DNA of 64,000 bases from Arcobacter siniprincipis (GTDB lineage Bacteria > Campylobacterota > Campylobacteria > Campylobacterales > Arcobacteraceae), in contig NZ_CP182343.1 in assembly GCF_048571125.1 (NCBI RefSeq), positions 1,736,001-1,800,000 on the forward strand. The letters are read 5' to 3'. This document shows, piece after piece, positions 34,119 through 42,058 of this stretch; the stretch's first letter is position 1; each line of letters starts with the position of its first letter. The notes under the pieces are model-generated. The model was not told the origin of the DNA. It saw only the letters and a list, made by a program, of their open reading frames with translations, and searched no databases. A program made the position numbers and the translations under genes.

Positions 34119-36126
34119 ACCATTATTAATTGAAATAGGTGTTGAAGAACTGCCTGCTATACCATTTTTAAAAGAGTTACCAAATATTGAAAAAAAATGG
34201 AGTGATATTTTAGAAAAATTTAAATTATCAACTGATTTTGACTTTTTTTATACTCCAAGAAGGTTGGTTCTTTGGCATAGAGAATTTAATTTAACGCAAG
34301 AAGATACAACTATTGAACAATATGGAGCTCCTGTTACAATTGCATATAAAGATGGAAAACCAACAGGTGCAGCAATTGGTTTTGCAAAAAAATGTGGAAT
34401 AGATGTAGATGATATCAAAACAATAAATAATGGAAAAGATGAAGTTTTATACTTTAAAAAAGAAGAAAAAGGTAAATCTTCTAAAGATTTATTAAATGAC
34501 ATGATAAATGAATTTATAAATGCCCTTGACTTTGGAAAATCTATGAGATGGGCAAGTAGAACTGATAGCTTTATAAGACCTATTAGAAGTCTTATTCTTA
34601 TGTTGGGTGAAGAAGTAGTTGAAGGTGAACTTTATGGTGTAAAAAGTTCAAATAAATCATTTGCTCATAGAATGGTGTCTTATGAACCATTTAGTTTTGA
34701 TTTTGCAGGAGATTACTTTTGTAAGTTAGATAAAAATGGAGTAATTTTATATCCAGAAGATAGAAAAAAGATTATTTTAGATCAAATGAAAGATATAGAA
34801 TCACAAAACAATTTAAAAATAGATATAGATCCTGAACTATTAGAAGAAATTGTTGCAATAACAGAATACCCAACAGCTCTATTGGGTAGTTTTGATGAAG
34901 AGTTTTTAGAGTTACCAGAAGAAGTAATTGTAACTTCAATGAAAGAACACCAAAGATACTTTGCAGTTTATAAAGATGGAAAACTATCAAATAACTTTAT
35001 TGTTGTATCAAACTCTAAAACAGAAGATTTCTCTTTTATAGTTGCTGGAAATGAAAAAGTTTTAAGACCAAGATTATCAGATGCTATGTTCTTTTATAAA
35101 AATGATTTAAATAATGGATTATCAAATGAAGGTTTGAAAAATCTAGTTTTCGTAGATGGACTAGGTTCTATGTATAAAAAATGTGAAAGAGAAGTAAAAA
35201 TAGCTTCATATTTAGCCCAAATATTTGAAGTAAAAGAAAAAGAGTTATTAACTAAAGCAGTGATGCTTTCAAAAGCTGATTTGATGTCTGAAATGGTTTA
35301 TGAGTTTACTGAATTACAAGGACTTATGGGATATTACTATGCAAAAGCTGCAGGTGAAGATGAGTTAGTTTTTACAGCTTTAAAAGAACAATATTTACCT
35401 GATGGTGAAGACTCAGACTTACCATCAAATAAATTTTCAGCAATAGTGGCACTTTCTTATAAACTTGATAATCTTATGGGGCTTTTCAGTGTTGGTAAGA
35501 TTCCAACTGGTTCAAAAGATCCATTTGGACTAAGACGAGCAGCAGCTGGTATTGTAAAAATTGCTATGGAACACAAAGTTGAAGTAAATCTTTCAAATAT
35601 AATTGATAATTTATTAGATACTTACAATGGATTAAAAAAAGAAAAATTAATTGAATTTTTCAATGAAAGATTATTTAAAATATTTGATGTAAACCCATCT
35701 GTAATAAAAGCCGTATTAGGGAGTAGAGAAGGGGATATTTATAAAATTTCTCAAAAAATTTGTGCTCTTAATCCAATAGTATTAAGCGATGATTTTAAAG
35801 AATCATCAACGACCTTTAAAAGAGTAGCAAATATCATTAAAGATATTAATATAAATAGTTTATTAAGTGTTGATGAATCTTTATTTGAACAAGAAGAAGA
35901 AAAAAATTTATATGAAACTTATACTCTGTTAATAAATAAAAAATATAATTCTTATGAAGAAGAACTTGATGCCCTATTTTCTTTAAAGCCAAAATTAGAT
36001 AAATTTTTCGATAATGTTTTTGTAAATCATGAAAATGAAAACATAAAAACAAATAGAAAAAATCTAATAGGACTTGTTTATCAGGCTTTTAGAAATATTG
36101 CAGATATTAAAGAGATTACAATATAA
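34111..36126 (+). CDS. glyS: glycyl-tRNA synthetase beta subunit
   Basis: A 671-residue subunit of the bacterial alpha2beta2 glycyl-tRNA synthetase. Signatures are LLIEIGVEELPA at the N-terminus, TPRRLVLWHREF, VEGELYGVKSSNKSFAHRM-like core, TSMKEHQRYFAV, and the HD-like and anticodon-binding regions (PFGLRRAAAGIVKIA). The partner glyQ is not in this window. It overlaps the small membrane protein gene by 8 bases and is followed by a small lipoprotein gene. Confidence 0.96.
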   Translation: MNKPLLIEIGVEELPAIPFLKELPNIEKKWSDILEKFKLSTDFDFFYTPRRLVLWHREFNLTQEDTTIEQYGAPVTIAYKDGKPTGAAIGFAKKCGIDVDDIKTINNGKDEVLYFKKEEKGKSSKDLLNDMINEFINALDFGKSMRWASRTDSFIRPIRSLILMLGEEVVEGELYGVKSSNKSFAHRMVSYEPFSFDFAGDYFCKLDKNGVILYPEDRKKIILDQMKDIESQNNLKIDIDPELLEEIVAITEYPTALLGSFDEEFLELPEEVIVTSMKEHQRYFAVYKDGKLSNNFIVVSNSKTEDFSFIVAGNEKVLRPRLSDAMFFYKNDLNNGLSNEGLKNLVFVDGLGSMYKKCEREVKIASYLAQIFEVKEKELLTKAVMLSKADLMSEMVYEFTELQGLMGYYYAKAAGEDELVFTALKEQYLPDGEDSDLPSNKFSAIVALSYKLDNLMGLFSVGKIPTGSKDPFGLRRAAAGIVKIAMEHKVEVNLSNIIDNLLDTYNGLKKEKLIEFFNERLFKIFDVNPSVIKAVLGSREGDIYKISQKICALNPIVLSDDFKESSTTFKRVANIIKDININSLLSVDESLFEQEEEKNLYETYTLLINKKYNSYEEELDALFSLKPKLDKFFDNVFVNHENENIKTNRKNLIGLVYQAFRNIADIKEITI

Positions 36127-36135
36127 GGATTACAA

Positions 36136-36276
36136 ATGAAAAAATTTTTAGCTCTTATCACATTGGTAACATTTATTGTTGTATTAAGTGGATGTGCTAC
36201 ATGGAATGGTGTTAAAAAAGACACTTCTGATGCCTATGATGCGACAAAAGAAGCTATTCATGATGCAACAAAGTAG
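36136..36276 (+). CDS. small entericidin-like lipoprotein
   Basis: A 46-residue protein with a hydrophobic signal and lipobox LSGC (Cys20), leaving a mature peptide of 27 residues (CATWNGVKKDTSDAYD…). This matches the entericidin/small-lipoprotein pattern of outer-membrane-anchored peptides. ATG 36136 is preceded by AAGGAT. It is the last gene of the ribA–glyS series, and its stop codon sits at the base of the terminator hairpin. Confidence 0.75.
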   Translation: MKKFLALITLVTFIVVLSGCATWNGVKKDTSDAYDATKEAIHDATK

Positions 36277-36297
36277 TTAGTTTACTTTGTTGTTTTA
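36266..36297 (+). terminator. Rho-independent terminator overlapping the lipoprotein 3' end
   Basis: A perfect 10-bp stem (CAACAAAGTA / TACTTTGTTG) with a 7-base loop, followed by TTTTA. The left arm is the last three codons of the lipoprotein gene, and the loop opens on the last base of its stop codon. Confidence 0.7.
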
Positions 36298-36300
36298 CTA

Positions 36301-36582
36301 TTAAAAGTATGGTAAATAAATTTTATAGTCTTTATTTATTTTAAATAAAATATTTAAAGACATTTTTTGAAGTAGAGTAAATTTTTTATATAAAACAATA
36401 TATTTATTTGGTAAAAAATCAAACTTGATATTATTTTTTGTTAAAGTGTAAGTTATTTTTATTAATTCTCTTTTAGCTAATTCGTATTCATTATCATAAT
36501 CAAATTTTAAAACCTTATTTTCATTGTCAAATTCATAGTAGGCTAAGTTAAGTGAATCGATTTGTGTTTTTATATCTTTCAT
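36301..36582 (-). CDS. small paralogue of the HemD N-terminal domain
   Basis: A 93-residue soluble protein of unknown function. It aligns by eye over its whole length with the first ~90 residues of the hemD fusion encoded at 37585–38484: compare IKITYTLTKNNIKFDFL here with FKITYVLSKNNIRFDIL there, and the later YKKFTLLQKM with NKRFSIFDRI. It therefore represents the same domain as an independent protein. There is no signal or membrane span. Upstream (36583–36700) I see only AT-rich sequence. Confidence 0.75.
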   Translation of the reverse strand: MKDIKTQIDSLNLAYYEFDNENKVLKFDYDNEYELAKRELIKITYTLTKNNIKFDFLPNKYIVLYKKFTLLQKMSLNILFKINKDYKIYLPYF

Positions 36583-36686
36583 GTTATTACTTTATTTAAA
36601 TTTGTTATTTTATTATTTTATTATCCATTAGTTAACAGAAGATTAACAAACTAATCTTTTTTTAAGAAAGTATGAGTGATTTTTTT

Positions 36687-36714
36687 AAAATAGAGTGAAA
36701 ATTCACTCTATTTT
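36687..36714 (-). terminator. hairpin after the ComEA-like gene
   Basis: A perfect 13-bp inverted repeat AAAATAGAGTGAA / TTCACTCTATTTT with a 2-base centre, starting 2 bases after the gene's stop on the minus strand. The T-rich end of the stem would serve as a short U-tract in either direction. Confidence 0.6.
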
Positions 36715-36715
36715 A

Positions 36716-36961
36716 TTATTTACAAGCAGAAAATGAGATTTTATCTTCATTTTTTTCTAAAAGAGCTTTTCCTATACCTTTTATATTTAGAAGGTCATCT
36801 TTATTTTTAAAACATTTATGTTGAGTTCTATATTGAACAATAGATTCAGCTTTTTTATCTCCAATCCCATTTAGAGTTTTTAATTCCTCAACAGAAGCTT
36901 TATTTATGTCAATTGCAAATAAAGCCAAACAAAACAGCGTTAGCATCAAAATGATTTTCAT
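36716..36961 (-). CDS. exported ComEA-like helix-hairpin-helix protein
   Basis: An 81-residue protein with a signal peptide (MKIILMLTLFCLALFA, cleavage about residue 16) followed by one ComEA-type (HhH)2 domain: IDINKASVEELKTLNGIGDKKAE … LLNIKGIGKALLEK. ComEA proteins bind incoming DNA in the periplasm during natural transformation, and short versions like this are common in Campylobacterota and are often the whole protein. No other competence gene is adjacent. The same kind of repeat occurs at the C-terminus of the ATP-grasp protein at 6871–8370. AAGGAG precedes the start. Confidence 0.85.
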   Translation of the reverse strand: MKIILMLTLFCLALFAIDINKASVEELKTLNGIGDKKAESIVQYRTQHKCFKNKDDLLNIKGIGKALLEKNEDKISFSACK

Positions 36962-37057
36962 TTTTTCTCCTTAATTTAAATAATATATTATTATAAAATT
37001 TAAATTAATTAATGCTTTAATAGAAACTAATATGCAACTAAATAGTTTAAAATATGT

Positions 37058-37558
37058 TTACTTATTATTTATATACTTTAAAACATCCTCAAAATCACCA
37101 AATATAATCTTCTCTACACTACATGCAATCATTAAATTTATAGAATAATCAAAATCTTCAATAATCATATTGTCATTATCTACATATGCACTATTATGAA
37201 GATATTTTTCATTTTCATTAAAACTATCCAAATAACTTTGATTGTTTTGCATATAACCGTAAACATCTTTTCCTAAAGCTTTTGCATAACCACATTCCCA
37301 AATTGTTCCAGAGTCAGCCTCTTTGCCACGGAATTGATTCAAATTTGCAATAACGATATCTGATTGATGTATTAATTCAACATTTGCTTTATAAATATCT
37401 TGTGCTATTTTTTGTTTGCTTTGGTTAAAATCAACAACATTATCTAAGGGATATAATCCTTCATAATCATATTTTTTGCAAAGAATAGAATAAGTTTTAC
37501 CTATTTGTATAGAGTTTTGTTTAAAAACATCAAATCCAGCAATATATATTTTTTTCAT
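37058..37558 (-). CDS. nucleoside 2-deoxyribosyltransferase
   Basis: A 166-residue cytoplasmic enzyme expected to swap bases on 2'-deoxyribonucleosides for nucleotide salvage. The N-terminal YIAGFDVF and the catalytic/substrate block SDIVIANLNQFRGKEADSGT, with its Glu and the following WECGYAKALGKDVYGY, are the family's signatures. It is encoded 26 bases after the hemD fusion on the same strand. Some relatives act as hydrolases, so the exact activity is not certain. Confidence 0.88.
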   Translation of the reverse strand: MKKIYIAGFDVFKQNSIQIGKTYSILCKKYDYEGLYPLDNVVDFNQSKQKIAQDIYKANVELIHQSDIVIANLNQFRGKEADSGTIWECGYAKALGKDVYGYMQNNQSYLDSFNENEKYLHNSAYVDNDNMIIEDFDYSINLMIACSVEKIIFGDFEDVLKYINNK

Positions 37559-37584
37559 ATTAATTTAGTCCTATTTTGTTGTAT

Positions 37585-38484
37585 TTATAAAAGTATTGCT
37601 TTTTTTATACAAGAGCTCAAAGAAGCCTTATCTGAAAGTATTGGTTTTATATCAGAGGGAAAATACTTTAATGTTGTTTCTCCAATTGATATTGCTTTAA
37701 AGCTGTGATGCCATTTAAATGTCTTAAAAAAGTATTCTACTGTAGAAGGAGAAGAGAATATAATCTTTGAGTTCTTAGGCAAAACCTCTTTTACCAAAGG
37801 CTCTATGTAATTGTTCTCATAGAGAATTACTTCTTCTGATAAAATACCATTTTTATTTAAATCATCTGATATATTTGATGTAATTTTATTACCTCTTACA
37901 TACAAAACTTTTTTATTTTTTAATTCACATACTAATTCATTTGTAAATTCATAAGTATTACTTTTATTTGCAATAAAATTAATATATCCGCCTAATTCTT
38001 TAACTTTTTTTGCACTTTCTTTGCCAATAACATAAGAAGGGATATTTTTCCAATCACTATTAACTTTATCAATACCCATAACACCATGTTTTGAGCTAAA
38101 TACTAAAGCATCAAATTTTGTAAGATTTATATCTTTTTTTAAATATTTTATTTCAAATAAAGGAATGTTTTTTGCCCATTTTCTCTTTTGATTATTCAAT
38201 AGATAGATATTTTCTTTTGAATTATTATAATCTTCAATTTTATTTTTTATTTTATTTTTAATTCTGTCAAAAATAGAAAACCTTTTATTAATTACTATCA
38301 TATTATTATTTTCGAGAATATCAAATCTTATATTATTTTTTGAAAGTACATAAGTAATTTTAAAAAATTCTTTTTTTATATTCTCATTAATATAATCTAC
38401 TTCATTTAAAAATATGTTTTTTTTATAATCATAGTCAAAATAAATAAGTTTAAGTGTTGGAATAATTTGTTCAATTTTTTTCAT
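37585..38484 (-). CDS. hemD: uroporphyrinogen-III synthase with extra N-terminal domain
   Basis: A 299-residue protein. Residues ~105–299 follow the weakly conserved HemD fold, with FDALVFSSKHGVMGI, a KVLYVRGNKITSNI segment, and IIFSSPSTVEYFF, the family's most constant motif. This enzyme closes and inverts the tetrapyrrole ring. The first ~95 residues are an added domain (KITYVLSKNNIRFDIL) that recurs as the separate 93-residue protein at 36301–36582. Typical HemD proteins in this phylum are about 210 residues, so the extension is unusual. HemB and HemN are encoded elsewhere in the window. Confidence 0.82.
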   Translation of the reverse strand: MKKIEQIIPTLKLIYFDYDYKKNIFLNEVDYINENIKKEFFKITYVLSKNNIRFDILENNNMIVINKRFSIFDRIKNKIKNKIEDYNNSKENIYLLNNQKRKWAKNIPLFEIKYLKKDINLTKFDALVFSSKHGVMGIDKVNSDWKNIPSYVIGKESAKKVKELGGYINFIANKSNTYEFTNELVCELKNKKVLYVRGNKITSNISDDLNKNGILSEEVILYENNYIEPLVKEVLPKNSKIIFSSPSTVEYFFKTFKWHHSFKAISIGETTLKYFPSDIKPILSDKASLSSCIKKAILL

Positions 38485-38567
38485 TTAAATACTCTTTTAT
38501 ATTTTATTTAGATGATAATACATTTTAATTAATAAAGAGTTAATAAGAAGTTTTTTTTAGTAATAAT

Positions 38568-38644
<77 letters not shown>

Positions 38645-38656
38645 CCAATAAAATTT

Positions 38657-38731
38657 TGGATGGGGTAGCAGGATTCGAACCTGCGAATATCGGCACCAAA
38701 AGCCGAGGCCTTACCGCTTGGCGATACCCCA
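38657..38731 (-). tRNA. tRNA-Gln (TTG)
   Basis: A 75-base tRNA with encoded CCA: acceptor TGGGGTA/TACCCCA, anticodon TTG in loop TTTTGGT, T loop GTTCGAATC. It lies 12 bases upstream of the initiator tRNA on the same strand, so one transcript yields both. Confidence 0.96.
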
Positions 38732-38747
38732 ATTTTTTGAGATGGGA

Positions 38748-38776
38748 ATTATAGTAAATTTTTACATTTTTGTCAA
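38748..38776 (-). promoter_or_regulatory. perfect sigma70 promoter for the tRNA-Gln/tRNA-fMet unit
   Basis: On the minus strand TTGACA (38776–38771), 17 bases, TATAAT (38753–38748), ending 17 bases before the tRNA-Gln 5' end. The discriminator TCCCATC is C-rich for this genome, as in stable-RNA promoters under stringent control. Confidence 0.85.
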
Positions 38777-38807
38777 GATAATTAATATTTATTTTTATAT
38801 ATTTTGA

Positions 38808-38813
38808 TATAAT
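38808..38813 (+). promoter_or_regulatory. -10 box upstream of the ribB-like gene
   Basis: TATAAT, 37 bases before the start codon, divergent from the tRNA promoter. A leader of about 30 bases leaves no room for an FMN riboswitch. Confidence 0.45.
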
Positions 38814-38849
38814 CACTTATATATAAAAAACAATTAAAAGAGATTTAAA

Positions 38850-39881
38850 ATGTCAGCAATTAAAAGAGTACAAGAAGCTATTGAAGAGATAAGAAAAGGT
38901 AACATGGTAATCATGTTAGACGATGAAGATAGAGAGAATGAAGGTGATTTAGTTTATGCAGCAGCATTATCTACTCCACAAAAAGTAAATTTCATGGCAA
39001 GTCATGCGAAAGGTCTTGTTTGCGTATCTATTACTAAAAATACAGCAAATAGATTAGAACTAAATCCAATGGTTGCAGCAAATACTTCATCTTATGAAAC
39101 TGCTTTTACAGTTTCAGTTGATGCAGCAAGTGCAAGTACTGGTATTAGTGCAGGTGAGAGAGATGATACTATTAAAATATTAGCAAATCCAGTAAGTAAT
39201 ACAAAAGAATTAGTAAAACCTGGACATATTTTTCCTCTAATTGCAAAAGATGGGGGAGTTCTTGTTAGAACAGGTCACACAGAAGGTTCTATAGATTTAT
39301 GTAAACTAGCAGGGTTTAATGGTGAAGCTGTTATTTGTGAGATTATGAAAGATGATGGAACAATGGCAAGAAGAGATGATTTAGATATTTTTGCTCAAAA
39401 ACATAATCTAAAACAAATCTATATCTCTGATCTAGTAGAGTATAGATTATCACATGAAATATTAGTAGAAGAAGTTTCTTCCACAAATATAAACTTTTTT
39501 GGAAAAGAAGTTATAAAAAAAGAATTCAAGGATCATTTAAATAATGTACATACTGCAATTATATTTGGAGATTTTGAAGATACAACACATGTTAAATTTC
39601 ATTCAGTAATTCCAGATATTCAACTATTTTTAAATGATGATAAATTGAATTCTATGATTAAAACAATAAATTTCTTACAAGCAAAGAATGGTATTTTAAT
39701 TTTTCTTAATGAATTTATGAATCATCCAGAATCAAAAAAAGATTATGGAATAGGTGCTCAAATACTTAACTTGTTTGATATCAAAAATATAAAACTACTA
39801 ACAAGTGGTGGGAAGCACTCATTTGTAGGTCTAACAGGCTTTGGTTTAGAAATTGTTGAAGAGATTCAAATAGAGGGCTAA
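38850..39881 (+). CDS. ribB: 3,4-dihydroxy-2-butanone 4-phosphate synthase with inactive GCH-II-like domain (RibBX type)
   Basis: A 343-residue riboflavin-pathway enzyme. The first ~200 residues are an intact DHBP synthase: DDEDRENEGDLVYAA holds the acidic metal site and GHTEGSIDLCKLAG the second. The last ~140 residues keep the GTP cyclohydrolase II fold, but the zinc cysteines are gone (the HSECLTGD position reads HSVIPDIQ) and the RQEGRNIG motif is absent, so only the RibB reaction is expected. Such RibBX fusions are known; the X domain's role is unclear. The genuine cyclohydrolase is the separate ribA gene at 32233–32796. Confidence 0.92.
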   Translation: MSAIKRVQEAIEEIRKGNMVIMLDDEDRENEGDLVYAAALSTPQKVNFMASHAKGLVCVSITKNTANRLELNPMVAANTSSYETAFTVSVDAASASTGISAGERDDTIKILANPVSNTKELVKPGHIFPLIAKDGGVLVRTGHTEGSIDLCKLAGFNGEAVICEIMKDDGTMARRDDLDIFAQKHNLKQIYISDLVEYRLSHEILVEEVSSTNINFFGKEVIKKEFKDHLNNVHTAIIFGDFEDTTHVKFHSVIPDIQLFLNDDKLNSMIKTINFLQAKNGILIFLNEFMNHPESKKDYGIGAQILNLFDIKNIKLLTSGGKHSFVGLTGFGLEIVEEIQIEG

Positions 39882-39900
39882 AAAGTTGTAGTAGGGAGAC

Positions 39901-40389
39901 TTATTTTATCCCTGCTACTGTTTTAACCACTTCAAGTGATTTTTTTATCTTTATAATATCTTCACTTAATTCTTTTTCATTTTCTTTATAATATGTAGAA
40001 GATTCAATTATATTTATCTTATTTTCAAGTTTTAATATAGAACTAGCTCTTGTATCTTCATCTTCAATATTCATATAACTTAATGGATTTTGGCTAGAAA
40101 GTTTTTTTAACCTAAATAAAAAAAGATACTCATTATCAGGCGTCTCTTCAAAAAAACTACAAATTTCATTATAAACTTCCTCTTTTGATGAATCAAATTT
40201 ATTATATATTACATTTACATAATCATTTAAAAAAATTTCATAATTCTCATAATCAATAAAAAAATCTTTTAAAGAGATACTTTCTATATCTTTATTATTA
40301 AACTTCTCATCAATCATATGAACAGCACATAAGTATGCTACTTTAGAACATTTTCTCTCAATATCTTTTAAAATACTTTTAAATTCCAT
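39901..40389 (-). CDS. hypothetical protein, 162 residues
   Basis: A soluble, acidic, mostly helical protein with no motif I recognise (MEFKSILKDIERKCSKVAYL … SSKEEVYNEICSFFEETPDNEY). The C-terminal third (about 118–155) is heptad-like and may be a coiled coil. It lies between ribB (convergent, 19-base gap) and the pckA terminator, so it has its own transcript. Function unknown. Confidence 0.65.
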   Translation of the reverse strand: MEFKSILKDIERKCSKVAYLCAVHMIDEKFNNKDIESISLKDFFIDYENYEIFLNDYVNVIYNKFDSSKEEVYNEICSFFEETPDNEYLFLFRLKKLSSQNPLSYMNIEDEDTRASSILKLENKINIIESSTYYKENEKELSEDIIKIKKSLEVVKTVAGIK

Positions 40390-40405
40390 TATTTTATCCT
40401 TAAAT

Positions 40406-40441
40406 AAAAAAAGGGAGATGATAAAGTCATCTCCCTTTTTT
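40406..40441 (-). terminator. Rho-independent terminator of the oad–pckA unit
   Basis: A 15-bp stem (AAAAAAGGGAGATGA / TCATCTCCCTTTTTT) with a 5-base loop and a T-run on the minus strand, 18 bases after the pckA stop. The strongest terminator in the window. Confidence 0.88.
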
Positions 40442-40459
40442 AATAAAAATTACAAATTT

Positions 40460-42037
40460 TTATAATTGTGGACCAGCTGCTGTAAAATCATAATCACTTT
40501 CTAATGTCAAATATTTTTTGAAATTTTTAACATACATTCCTGCAAGTTTTTTTGACATTTCATCATAAGCTTCTGTATCTTCCCAAGTATGTCTAGGATT
40601 TAATACTCTTGTTTCAACACCATCAAGTGTTTTTGGAACAGCTAAATTAAATACTGGAAGTGTTTCAAAATCACTTTCAGTTATAGAACCATCTAAAATA
40701 GCATTTATACAAGCTCTTGTATTTTTAATACTCATTCTTGTACCAATACCATAAGGACCACCAGTCCATCCTGTATTTACTAAATAAACATTTACTTTAT
40801 GTTCATCAATTTTTTTACCTAAAAGTGCCGCATAAATAGTTGGATTTAAAGGTAAAAATGCTTCACCAAAACATGAACTAAAAGTAGCAACTGGTTCTGT
40901 AATACCTCTTTCTGTTCCTGCAACTTTTGCAGTATATCCACTTAGAAAATAGTACATTGCTTGTTGTTTGGTAAGTTTTGCAACAGGAGGTAAAACACCG
41001 AATGCATCAGCGCATAAGAAAATAATATTTTTGGGATGTCCACCCTTCATATCAGGTGTATGATTTTCGATATGACTTAAAGGATAAGAAACTCTTGTAT
41101 TTTCAGTTTTACTTCCATCAGTAAAATCTACAACACCTTTTTCATCAGCAACAACATTTTCTAATATTGCACCTTTTTTAATAGCTCCATAAATCTCTGG
41201 CTCATGTTCTGCAGATAGGTTAATAACTTTAGCATAACAACCACCTTCAAAATTGAAAACTCCATTATCATCCCAACCATGCTCATCATCACCGATTAAA
41301 GCTCTTTTAGGGTCAGTTGATAATGTTGTTTTCCCAGTACCAGAAAGTCCAAAGAATAAAGCTGTATCACCATCTTCGCCAATATTTGCAGAACAATGCA
41401 TTGGTAATTTTCCCTCTAAAGGAAGCCAATAGTTCATCATAGAAAAAAGACCTTTTTTCATCTCACCAGCATACCAAGTACCACCAATGATTGCAATATT
41501 TTCTTCCACATTAAATACCACAAAAACTTCAGAGTGAAGACCATGGCTCATATATGATTTATCTATTGTTTTACACGCATTATATACTGTAAATTGAGGA
41601 GCGAACCCATCTAAGTCTGATTCGTCAGGCATTATAAACATATTTTGTATAAAATTTGCTTGCCAAGCTATTTCTGTAATAAATCTAGCTGATCTTCTTG
41701 AATCAATAGAAGCACCACAAAATACATCAGTAACAAATAAATCTTTATTGCTTAACTGCTTTTTTGCAGTTAATAATAAATCATCGTAAACATCTTTTGT
41801 TACAGCACTATTTATATCACCCCAAGCTATATATTTGTTTGAAGGATCTTGATTTACAAAAAATTTATCTTTTGGACTTCTACCAGTAAAAATACCAGTA
41901 TCAATCATTAAAGCGCCAGTTGAAGATATTTGCGCACCTTCATTTTTTACTGCATGATTAATTAATAAATCTACATCACTGTTTCTATATACAGTTTGAA
42001 CGTTTTCTAAACCTAATTGGCTTCTAATATCAGACAT
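40460..42037 (-). CDS. pckA: phosphoenolpyruvate carboxykinase (ATP)
   Basis: A 525-residue enzyme interconverting oxaloacetate + ATP and PEP + CO2. The kinase P-loop GLSGTGKTTLS, the metal/substrate motifs TGRSPKDKF, GGTWYAGEMKKG and FLCADAFGVLPPV are present, and the length fits the ATP-dependent family. It ends the oadG–oadA–oadB–pckA cluster (21 bases after oadB), next to a strong terminator. Together these genes offer two fates for oxaloacetate: PEP for gluconeogenesis, or pyruvate with sodium export. Confidence 0.97.
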   Translation of the reverse strand: MSDIRSQLGLENVQTVYRNSDVDLLINHAVKNEGAQISSTGALMIDTGIFTGRSPKDKFFVNQDPSNKYIAWGDINSAVTKDVYDDLLLTAKKQLSNKDLFVTDVFCGASIDSRRSARFITEIAWQANFIQNMFIMPDESDLDGFAPQFTVYNACKTIDKSYMSHGLHSEVFVVFNVEENIAIIGGTWYAGEMKKGLFSMMNYWLPLEGKLPMHCSANIGEDGDTALFFGLSGTGKTTLSTDPKRALIGDDEHGWDDNGVFNFEGGCYAKVINLSAEHEPEIYGAIKKGAILENVVADEKGVVDFTDGSKTENTRVSYPLSHIENHTPDMKGGHPKNIIFLCADAFGVLPPVAKLTKQQAMYYFLSGYTAKVAGTERGITEPVATFSSCFGEAFLPLNPTIYAALLGKKIDEHKVNVYLVNTGWTGGPYGIGTRMSIKNTRACINAILDGSITESDFETLPVFNLAVPKTLDGVETRVLNPRHTWEDTEAYDEMSKKLAGMYVKNFKKYLTLESDYDFTAAGPQL

Positions 42038-42058
42038 TATTCTTTTTTTCCTAATAAA

